From NCBI GenBank assembly GCA_022225965.2, contig JAKJXP020000038.1, positions 62,001-126,000 on the forward strand: a stretch of DNA of 64,000 nucleotides, written 5' to 3'. A model generated the notes under the pieces. That model saw only the letters and a list, made by a program, of their open reading frames with translations. It was not told where the DNA came from and made no database searches. Positions 32,825 through 42,879 of this stretch are shown here, piece after piece; positions within the stretch are counted from its first letter, which is position 1; every line of letters starts with the position of its first letter. Made by a program: the position numbers and the translations under genes. Source of the DNA: Diatrype stigma. Lineage: Eukaryota; Ascomycota; Sordariomycetes; Xylariales; Diatrypaceae.

Positions 32825-35802
32825 CTATTCGTATCTACTATCTACCTTCGAGTTCATCGCTCGGTCTAGATTAAAGGCCGCGCTGATCAGAGCCAGGTGG
32901 GAGAACGCCTGCGGAGAGTTGCCCAGCTGCTCGCCGCTGCGCGCGATCTCCTCCGAGAACATGGACAGGTGGTTCGAGAAGCTGAGAATCTGTTGCCGTG
33001 GAATCGACGATGTCAGTCGGGTCGGTCCCAGCTAGCTGTGTAGGTAGGTATGCCCGGGGGATTTTGTTTTCGGTCGTGCACGGAAATTGGAGACAATTGG
33101 TAAATAGGGATAGGTAGACAACTTACGTTCTCGAACAGGTTGACCGCGCGCGCCAGGTATTCCGGCTCGTAGACGCCCGCTCGCGTCATCGCTTCCACGA
33201 GCCAGAAGGTGCACATGCTAAAGGCGCCTTCCTGCCCGCCAACGCCTGTGTGTGCGTGTACAGAGTAATCAGTAACGAGGGAGGTCAAGTAGGTGATAAA
33301 AAAAAGAAGAAAAAAAAAAGAAAAAGAAAAAGAAAAAAAAAAGCCAAGAGGAAGTGGGTTCCGTACCATCGTTGGAGAGCTCCGTGTCGTATCTGTGTAC
33401 CAGCCCGGCGCTGGTGAGCCCGCCCTTCTCGGGTGGGAGCAGGATCCGATCCATCGTGCTGAGGAACCGCGGGTCGTTGGGCGTGATGAAGAACACCAGC
33501 GGTGCGATCAGGATGGAGGAGTCCAGCACGGTGTTGTTCTCGTAGCTCTGGACGAACGAGTGCATCTCCTTGTTGTATCCTATTTTGCAGCGGCTTGGTA
33601 AGTAGGTAGGTAAAGGATATTAATAGGTGGTAGGGACAATGGAAACCCAACCTTTCTCCATGATCTCTTCGTAGAGAGAATCGCGGGTGGCCAGCCACTT
33701 TTGCCGGTTGGGACAGGGGAGGCACCTCTTGTCGGCGAGGCGGAGACCTCGGTCGAATGCGACCCATAACATCACCTTCGAATATACGAAGTTCTGCTTG
33801 TGGTTGCGGACCTCCCATATGCTCATATCCGGTTCTGGGGGTTCAAATTAGCAGGGGAGAGGGGGGAGACAGCGCTGGATGGATGCTCACCGTGAACTAA
33901 ATCCAATACGTAGTCTACCAGTATATATTGAGTCAATAACTAGCATCGTAGTTCATCTTAGTGTCAGAAACGTTACCTAGCATTTTACGAACAGAGACCC
34001 ATGTGTCCCAGGAGATCGGCCTGCCGTACTTGTTGTAGAGATAGATGCCATCCTATCCCACCCTGTTAGTTAATGCTAGTTCGGTGTGATATATCATAGG
34101 TAAAAGGCTGTATCCAAAGCAGGGAGACGTCTTACCATAAGCTCGCCATAGATGTCAAGCTGCTGATGGAACGCCGCTCCGTTGCCGATCCTCACCGGCT
34201 TGCTCCCCTTGTAGCCATCGAGATGATCGAGTTCCACTTCCGGAATCTCCGTTTCGCCCCGGATGGTGTACATGATCCGCAGCCCGCTGTGCTCGGCCGC
34301 GGACTTCTGGAAGATGGTGTTGATAAACTCCATATAGGCGTCGGCCTCTTCCGTGAACCCCATCCTCAGCAGTATGTAGATGGTAAAGCTGGAGTCCCTA
34401 ATCCAAGAATAGCGGTAGTCCCAGTTCCTGTGGGTTCGTGAGCATTAGGTACATAAGGCGAGATCCAGGGGGGGCAGAGGTGGTTAGGGGCCTCGCATAC
34501 CTGGAGCCCCCTATAGCTTCGGGAATGGAGAAGGTCGGTGCTGCCACGATTGCACCAGTGGGCTCGTAGGTGAGCATCTTGAGGATCATGAGGCTCCGGG
34601 TAACGACCTCGCGCCAGCTGCCCTTGTAGTGTGCTTTGGACAGCCAGCGGTACCAGTACATCTGCGTATCATGCTGCTGTAAATCGACAACCTGTGAAGT
34701 GATGACTTCGGTGACGTGAGTAGGTATATCCCTTCGTAGGATGAACGAGACACCTTGGCCTTCTCGAAGCGTGATGCTCGCATGCACTCCCTCCCCTTTC
34801 ATCCCCTCCTTCTGTACCTTTTCGAAGGCGATGACAGGATCTTCTGCCGATAGTTCGTCATGACTATCAATGACAACATCGAGCTGGAGCTTCTCATCTT
34901 TGCTGTGGAAAGTGACCGTCTTGCTCTCCGGGTCGCCAGATCTACGCACTGCCTGCAGTATCGTGGTCGTGTGGACCTCCCTCGCATAGTCGAATGCAGG
35001 GAAGACATCAATATCTAGGTACCAACAGTCAGCCAACTCCTGACTCGCATGTGAGTTCTTCAATACGAAATCCTAGGTACCCAGAGATAATTCGCCGCGG
35101 ATGCATGCAACTCGCCGCACCAGCCATTCCTTCAGCTCCTCCGGGACAATCTTGGACTGACGATACGTGCTGTGCCTGTGGCCCGTAGACACGACGGCGG
35201 TCTTCTTCGGCCGTGGGAAGAAGTCCACGAGGTCCGCCACGCCATCCTCGTGGATGTACCGGGTCTGCAGGATGGCCGAAGACGGGAGATACTGCTGCTT
35301 GGTGGTGTATGATGCTTGGTCCTGGGGAGCAATGCTGAAGTAACCCCCCTTGTCCTTGTCCAGCAGACGGCAGAAGACCGAGGGGGAATCGAAATCAGGC
35401 CTGGCATCATCAAGTCGGTCAGTAAGCAAAAAAGAGCTTCGTTCGATACCTACAGCAAGCAAGCGCACTGCGCTGGACCTTCGGCTCCCACGCGAATAGC
35501 TTTCCAGGTCCAGCAGAGACGGGTGCCGGACCTGCGCCAGAGCAATGACGAGGTAGTGGTCCGAATATAGAACGGAATGATGGCGTCACCTACCAACACA
35601 TGAAGTCTAGTCTCATGGTACTTTAGATTAGCATCATATTCCTAGATGGCGGACGCCCGCGGGCGAGGTTACCTATGCTCCCGTCCATGCTAGCAAGGGC
35701 GCACGTTCTCATGTTTCCGATCATCCCGTAGTTCTCTATAGGAAGGTAACCCGTGACGTCTCGTTTTGAGACATGGAGGGTGTTGCATGTTGAAGCCGCC
35801 AT
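32825..35802 (-). CDS. Glycoside hydrolase family 15 (glucoamylase/trehalase-like) enzyme, eleven exons with a 13-nt micro-exon
   Basis: Exons (5' to 3') are 35802-35673, 35606-35594, 35400-35081, 35014-34501, 34427-34136, 34052-33977, 33914-33891, 33834-33652, 33579-33367, 33245-33127 and 32989-32825. They total 2049 bp, or 682 aa, and all phases agree. The protein starts with an [12 protein letters not shown] motif, then [27 protein letters not shown], in which DFMC and half of W come from the 13-nt exon. [29 protein letters not shown] (about 326-340), [19 protein letters not shown] (about 383-402), [10 protein letters not shown] and [22 protein letters not shown] follow. These are GH15 motifs of the bacterial/archaeal-like glucoamylase-trehalase type. 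The conserved Trp-Arg-Asp and acidic residues point to an inverting alpha-glycosidase. There is no signal peptide, so it is probably cytoplasmic. Intron 8 uses a GTTGGG donor. Substrate (trehalose, maltose or glucan) is not decidable. Confidence 0.9.
33298..33342. repeat. A/G-rich tract in GH15 intron 9
   Basis: The plus strand reads AAAAAAAGAAG followed by GAAAAA repeats and an A run. On the transcribed strand this is a long polypyrimidine tract within the 121-bp intron at 33246-33366. It probably assists acceptor recognition and is likely length-variable. Confidence 0.85.
35594..35606 (-). other. 13-nt micro-exon of the GH15 gene
   Basis: The sequence ACTTCATGTGTTG lies between an acceptor (...GAGACTAG, with a CTAAT branch site upstream) and a GTAGGTGAC donor. 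It enters in phase 1 and leaves in phase 2. It restores the peptide GSI-DFMC-WPDFDSP, which is the expected continuous GH15 motif. Skipping it would join exon 1 (ending in phase 1) to an exon that needs phase 2, shifting the frame. Confidence 0.85.
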
Positions 35803-37244
35803 GATGGGTTGTTTGTGTGTATGTGTGTCACTGCTCGATCGCTTTCAGAACCAGAACAGCTTGTGGGTAGATGTTTTGGTATCACAGGTTCTTGTGAAGT
35901 GGTTTGACAACCAAGGCAGCAGCAGTCTGTAGTGATTTAGTCGCATGAAACTCACGATACAGACAGAGCTAACTCGAGCTTACTTCGCTATAATGGAAGT
36001 ATAATACTGCCTACCCCTCAATACTTCAGCTGGCTTCATATATCCTTATATCCCTAGTTATAGGCTCTCAATATAACGAAGTATCTCAGATACCTACTTA
36101 ACCTACGCATGCGGATGGATTATAGGCATGTGATACCTGGTAACGCTAGCTTGCTGATTGACTTAGTCTTGACATCATACCTACCTAGGTATTTAGCCAT
36201 TGTAAACCTGAACGTAGTGGGCTAATACGGCGCCACAAATGTAAGTAGAGACTTGGAGATAGTTTCACGTGTCGACCTATACAGATTGCCACAGACTGCG
36301 AAGACATTCAATATCAGTACGTGCGTGTCCTACAGTACAGGTGGTTGCTACCTACATAGCCACCTGCATGGTAGACTACTTAAGTAGTACTCAACCTACA
36401 AAGTAGTATTGGACTACCTAAATCCGGTGACAAGCGTTGTCTCATAGAAGCCCGACCCAGCTTACTGTTCGTATGTAAAAATAAAACAAATTAGCAAAGT
36501 GCTGGCAACGCAGCTGAGACTGTCTTGCTATCATGACTTGACTGCCAACTGTGCTACTTCTTGCCGTGTCTTAACTCTAGACTCTCAACTCTAGACTCTT
36601 GGTTATGCCACTGGTCGTCGTTGGAGCGGCAAGTTTGGGGTCCTGACCAGACCAGCCCAGCCAACCTGGAGTAGCCTGACTTACATGCAACTAGGCTATA
36701 AGGACATACCTAGCTGAGTAAGCTAATAACCAAGCTACATACGATAGTAAATTATTGATGCTTGCCCGGATCTGCCGGCCGGTATCGTGTTGTCTTGGTC
36801 GCTTGAGTGGGTGAGGCTCTATCACGTCGCATGCTACCTACCGAATCCAACTGGATGCATAGCAGATACCTAGGATCATGATTGGATGCATGTGCGTGGT
36901 CAATGGTTATATTTGATGTCGCTGATCTGAGGCACCTTAAAGTGACCGGGACCCAACCGAGCGAGGGTTCACGAACTTCACGGCGATTCGAGGGCATCGT
37001 GTAATGTGGATACCACTAAAAAGATGGCCCAGTCACTAGTGAATTTCATCTAAAAATAGCGTCACGGCGAATTACTAGTGTACCGTTGATTCATCCTACA
37101 TACTTTGATTCAGGCCGGGGGTAGGCAGGTACTGTATCATACGTACATATCCAAAATCTACCTAAATGTGCCTGCAGTTATCGTCGTCAGCGCCATTTGG
37201 CCCCCCAGAAGGACGTGGCGGCGGCGGCGGTTGGCATCAGAACC

Positions 37245-37343
37245 GTTGCTTGTTGCTTGTTGCTTGTTGCTTGTTGCTTGTTGCTTGTTGCTTGTTGCTT
37301 GTTGCTTGTTGCTTGTTGCTTGTTGCTTGTTGCTTGTTGCTTG
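37245..37343. repeat. 7-bp minisatellite (GTTGCTT)n, about 14 copies
   Basis: About 99 bp of near-perfect GTTGCTT units. Because 7 is not a multiple of 3, all three frames read the same repeating peptide (LLVACCL) and stay open. This creates false ORFs on both strands. Confidence 0.95.
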
Positions 37344-37860
37344 CCAGCTTGTCAGCTTGTCTAGGTATATCCTGAGCAACTGTAAATATTGGACCAACAT
37401 AGGGGGCGGTGGTGACAGGACTATCTATTGATTCTCTAGGTACTACACAGCCTCTACAACATAAGTTACCTAGCTTCCTTCCCCAGCATTCACCGCCAAT
37501 CAACCCTTCTTGAAGTTCTTCCCTCTGGATGTTGCCTTGTGAACTTCGCTTCGACTACGATGCCAGGCCACATAGACCACAGCAACTGCAATATCAGTCT
37601 TTGGACATATCTAAGGTAGGTCGGCTTGAAAACGGATCTGACATCAGCTGCCAAGAGACAGAATGATACCCACCATCTAACGGTAGGTAGCTGTTGCCCG
37701 GTACTCATAGCTCCTACGAAGTATTTGCCTACGGTACACACATGCCTCGTACATGCCTATACAGAAACCTTCAACTTGACACAAGGATGGAGTTTCAACT
37801 TCTAGCTAGGTAGGTAGTGCGGGCCGCATACTGGGTACGTAAGTAAGCTTGTAGGAACCT

Positions 37861-37890
37861 ACCCCGAACCACCCCGAACCACCCCGAACC
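37861..37890. repeat. 10-bp tandem repeat
   Basis: The unit CCCCGAACCA occurs about three times, flanked by TACCTACTACC motifs. It is non-coding. Confidence 0.85.
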
Positions 37891-39065
37891 GTCTACTACC
37901 TACCTACTACCTACCGGCATACCGAGCTGGTAAAGGGAGGTGGGGGATCCGGTGATATGATTTGCCAAGTACGAGAGTCGCAAACATGTCGTTGCTGCCC
38001 TATCGAGCCAGCCTGGGCCTACATGGTCAAATATTGATAACCAGCTGGTAATAACTCATCCTGAACTAGCCTGTCTGCCCTGCCTACCCACGTTCATGAC
38101 TGAAGTATCAACTCGCGAAATGGAGTATAGATCTACAGATGATATATCTTATATCCGACATGGTATGTACGTACCTACCTACTAAGGTGGATACCGTCTT
38201 TCGTACCGAAAGTGCTAGTCAACCTGGAAGTTTTAGTGGACTTAGGACTCTTGCATACTATAGTACTGTACTTCGTACAACCTGGAAGGAGCAGCGTATT
38301 GCAGGCATTCAAGCATTACAAGCACCGCAGACATTACCGGCATTAATCATTTATAGCTTGGTGCCTATATCCATGGATGTATGTACCTACCTACCCTTTA
38401 TCGTAATAATATACGTATGGTATGTACTTACGTACTACATGTATACGATACGGATCTGTGTACCTTCAAAGGCGCAGGTCGCGGGTCGCAGGTGGCTCTA
38501 GTTACATTCTGGACGATCTGGGCATTTTTGTCCATTTTTGTGTCACATCTCTCAATCCTGTAGTTTTTTGTTGCTTTCCTGGACTTTCTAGTCAATCGAT
38601 ATCTCAGGCCTGCCCCCCCGCTTGAACACTCCATTGAGAGAGAAAGAAAGACCCAACACACAGCGAGCTAGGTTGCACTTAGCCGACCAGTTGTTGTTGT
38701 TATTGTTGTCGTTGGTGTCCTCTCAGCCTGCGTACTTCGTAGCCCGGGTGAGAAGTTGGAGGTCTAAGCGGCGCATCTCGATTCTGTCGGTAATGGTATC
38801 ATCCCGCCCGTCTGCTCGTATATCTTCCAGGGTTCGATTTCGATTCGAACAAATGCGCGCGACTACCGACCTGCATCAATGATACGCCCAACGATCCCGG
38901 CAACCCTACAATAGCCAGAAAGCGCCAAGTACACGACCCAAGAAGTGACAAATCATGGCATAGTAGAGCTACTGGGCTAAGAATACAGTGCCGCCACGAA
39001 GCGACTTACTTCTGTCTTGTCTCTAGCTGGTGACACAGGTTGACATCGCGCATTCTCTCCTCAAG

Positions 39066-42000
39066 ATGGCCGCATCTTCGCCTCCATCTCCATGTTCATC
39101 TCCTTCACCATCTCCATCGTCTCCGTTGGCTCTCGGAGTGGACGAGAAGCCGGGTCTCATATTTACGAGCGCAATGGACGATACGCCAACTGCAAAGGCC
39201 CCGGAAGCGGCCAAGGTGTCATCTTCATCTGCCTTTGAAAAACTGCCTGATGAGATCATTCAGCAGTAAGTGAAATAGCCCACAGAATGCAGACCGAATA
39301 TGCGGATCGAATATCAATGTGGTATGCGATATTGACCGTGCTGTGATGCCATATAGGATCCTACAACTGACCGATCCTAACTCGTTCGCATCTCTCGTCC
39401 TGCTGAATTCGAAATGGAGACGTGTCTCCCAACAGGCCCAGCTTTATGCCCACCAGCTTGCTCGATGCGCTTCGTACTTAGCTAGCCATAATGTGCCACC
39501 TCCTGCTTCGGCCGATGGCGAGAACCTCCCTAGCCTGCGCCGTCTTTTTGCTCGTGAAGTCAAGAAGAACTTGTTCGAAGCCTATCTGCGTCCAAAAACG
39601 ACGACCATCAAACTGATTTCCAACTCCATAAGTTCATCCTCAGCACCTGGTGGCGAGGGACTGCAATTCAGCGCATCCCCCAAGGGTCACCACCTCTTAG
39701 CATACAATTCGTCCCGGATATACATAGTCGATGTTAGACAACCAGAGCTAGCTGTGAAGAGAGAGTTGAAGATCCTCCGTCGCCCGGCGTCAACGTGTAT
39801 TCTGGACGATGGTAGTCTTCTGGCTGTCCTATCGAGTGACATGCAAATCGATCTTTATGATCTTCGCCAATCCCCGCCTCGCCGAAAGCAAAGCTTGATC
39901 CTCGATAATGCCCCCCGCGCCATTGCCCTGTCCCCTTGTGGCGGTGTCCTTGCAGCTGCTTACGAGAGTGGTATTGAAGTTTCGTCTGTCAACCCGGGAG
40001 CTCTTCCGAGTGATCGCCGAGCTGTCAAGTGTGACGGGGTTGATTCTTTAGCCTTTTCGTTTGACGGAACCCAGCTGCTCGGAACCACGACTAACTCGCA
40101 ACCGCCTAACACCGTCATATTGACTGCCCCCTATTATGATCCAGGGGCTCAAGTAGCAGGGGATGACATTAGTGCCATGTGGACCACCTCCATACTCTTT
40201 CCAAACTCGAGTCGGGATTGTAGCCATGCTGTGCTGTTGCAAGAGTCAAGCTCAGTGGAGGCAGCCTGGACCTTTACCTACGATAGGAGTTTTGAGACAT
40301 TCCGCGCCGTGCGGATTGATGACCTACGGAATGGCACTACCTACTTCACAGGGCCGATCCCTGCCGCAAACTCACTTGGACCTCTGTTGCCCTGCACTCT
40401 GCCAGCCGCCACCTATTGTGGCGATCTTGTCTCTGCTGGTTTCGAAGGGCGGGATATATGGCTTTACGGGATCCCCGAGGACCTCGAGGCCGTCCCGGAA
40501 GTCAACGCCGCCACGTTGGATACGTCTACACATCCACAAGGACTACACCGCAGAAACAGTGGTTTGTCCGTGCGCTCGCCGGCTCGGCCGCACGATGGTG
40601 ACCACAATAGGGTCCCCCAATGGCAGCTTCTTTGTGATAAGTACAGGAACACGTTCGTTGGTGGTTGCAAGGTTGCTGAGTTGGATAATGTAAGCACTGT
40701 AAAGTGGGTTTCTGGCTTTGGAGACCATTCTTCACAGGAACGCTTAATCGTCGCTGCTCGAGGTGTGATGCTGTCGAAACCAATCACGGAAGAGGATGGC
40801 ATGGACTTTGTCGACGGAGGGAGAATCACGATCCTTGATTTTGACTATGGCATGCAGGATGGCAGACATGAAGATGTTACCATCGAAGTTGGCACACAAG
40901 AGCCCGAGGTTCTGGAGGAGGAATCCCGCGATTTGGATGCCGAAGTTGCCATAGTCCGTAGGAGGACAGTGGCGCGGAATCGGAGAAGTGGGATAATGAG
41001 GTCTGCGACAACGGCGGCTCATCAGGGCGATCAATTTCTTCCACCTCCGCCTCCGGTCCCTAGCCTTCCGCCCTCCGAAGACCCGTTGGTTCCGCGTCCC
41101 ATGCAATCTGCACGCAATGCGACACAACTTCAGCACGAAGAGGTAGACGTCTCACTCGAGGAGGCCCAGGAAGCATTAGATGCCCCTTACGCCCATGCCA
41201 GTCCACGTTCGGGACCGACCCTACGACGTGCCGCTACTGCCGCTGCCGTCAACCGTCGGCGGATTCCTGAGGTGCCAGTAGCCGGCCCTGTGCCATATCG
41301 CCGGGCAGACGGACGGGCCGAACATCCACACGAAAGCGATGCTGATAACTGGGTTCCTCCTCCTCCACCGTATACAAAGGAAGTAGACCCCAGCGATTTA
41401 CCAGTGTTTCTGAGACATACTGCAATCCCGGGCGTCCCAATTTCACAGCCGTTGGGCCAACCTCCAAGGCCGCCTACCCAGCCAGCACCCTCTTACCCAG
41501 CCTCAAACCGGCCGGAACTGCCTCGTTTACAGACATCATCGCCTTCAAGGGCAGTACGAAGCCGCACTTCCTGGAACCCACACGGGCCACATCTACGTAT
41601 GACTAGCGACTCTGCGAGCATTGTCAGGCCTGCCACTAGTAGGCCTGATGTCGAGAGGCCTGCGTCGAGCCCCTCGTTGTATCCTATTAACGCCTCCCAG
41701 GATGAAGACATATATGATGCAACACCCCCTCACTCGCCTCGCTTCAATGCCCGAACACACAATGCAGTTCAAGACTCGGACCAACCTAGTCCGCTCCTTG
41801 CATCCGCTGGGGTCTCTTTTACAACAGATTATGCTCCTGCTTCCCCGGGTTCTTATCGAACGACAGACGGATCTGCTCACGGCTCTGTTCCTGCAAGTAT
41901 ACCTTCAGCTTTAATCTCTTCGGCTCCACCAGAATCCAATATAACACGGCAGACCGATGGACGGACTGAGATGAGCCCAAACATTCGAAGGCTCTCGAAC

Positions 42001-42879
42001 GCCCAAACATGGCCAAGATTACCCCCCGGACTCCAAGCACCCCCATCTTCCGCGTTGGGCGAATTCCCCCATTCAGCGCCAGCTACCAACGTAAAGAATG
42101 ATGATTTAATAGCTGCCTCATTACCTCCGCAACCTCGGCCTGATCAGCTGTCGAGTTTACATGATAGACAAGATAGTAACACGCCACACCGCGCATCGGG
42201 GATCTTTCACATGCCGCAGGGGCTGATTCGTGGACGCCCGTCCCAAGACCGAGCAAATTACCGGCATAGTGTCGCGGTCCCCGGACTGGGACCAATACCG
42301 CCCATACCAGAGCCAGACCAGCCCCTCATTATCAGCACACCGAGAGGGGTATCAGGCGCTTACGACGCCCCTAAACAGCCAAGCGACTCGCCACATACCA
42401 GCAACAGCACCAACAACAACCGCACGGCGCCAATCTTACATGCGCCGGTCCCGCGCCACCCCGGCCCTTTCTCAACGTCGGCCATACTCCTGCGGCCCAA
42501 CGTTGACCGGCTCGACACGGTCTACAGCGAAGGGGGGGCAGCAGCCGGAGCCGCGGCGAGCATGCCGGCTCTACCTCCGCCTCCGCCTCCTCCTGGCAGC
42601 CCGCCACCCCTGACCACCTCGGCGCTGCGCCATCATACCAGCCTGTCGCGCCGCCAAAGCCGCGCCCGCCGCAGCGCCGCCAAGAACATACTCGATGCCA
42701 AGACGCGCGGCTGGACGGGCCGCGGCAAGCGCGCCGCTGCCCGGAAGCAGAAGGGGGGCGACGACGAAGCTGGCGGCTGGACCGACGTCACGTGGCCCCT
42801 CAGGGGGTCCTCGGGCTCAGGGGGCGGGGGCGCTGGCGGCGGTGGGCCGAAGAAGGAGAAGAAGTGCGTGGTTATGTGA
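39066..42879 (+). CDS. F-box protein with beta-propeller-like region and C-terminal CaaX motif
   Basis: Exons are 39066-39265 and 39357-42879, joined in phase 2 across a 91-bp intron (GTAAGT...ATATAG), giving 1240 aa. After a Ser/Pro-rich lead there is an F-box (FEKLPDEIIQQILQLTDPNSFASLVLLNSKWRRVSQQ, about residues 57-93) that spans the intron. From about 150 to 460 there are WD40/propeller-like strands (YNSSRIYIVDVRQPE, LLAVLSSDMQIDLYDLRQ, AIALSPCGGVLAAAYESGIEV). The remainder is a long disordered Pro/Ser-rich region. F-box proteins typically link substrates to SCF ubiquitin ligases through Skp1. The last residues are KKEKKCVVM-stop: a polybasic run followed by Cys-aliphatic-aliphatic-Met, the form of a farnesylation signal. 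If used, it would place the protein on a membrane. Substrates are unknown. Confidence 0.85.

Larger units (their letters stand above)
35803..39065. other. Intergenic between divergent GH15 and F-box genes
   Basis: About 3.3 kb between two divergently transcribed genes, so both promoters lie here. No coding sequence is supported. Contents include abundant CCTA/TAGG motifs, AACTCTAGACTCT direct repeats at 36574-36600, a 7-bp minisatellite at 37245-37343, three 10-bp CCCCGAACCA units at 37861-37890, and TTGTTGTTATTGTTG near 38690-38710. Confidence 0.5.

Noticed and set aside
37105..37503. Several overlapping frames encoding LLLVACC or SNKQQAT repeats
   Set aside because: The 7-bp minisatellite keeps all frames open; there is no coding evidence outside the repeat.
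38830..38860. GGTTCGATTTCGATTCGAAC resembling a tRNA B box
   Set aside because: There is no A box or cloverleaf at the proper distance; it is a chance TCGATT repeat in the F-box promoter.
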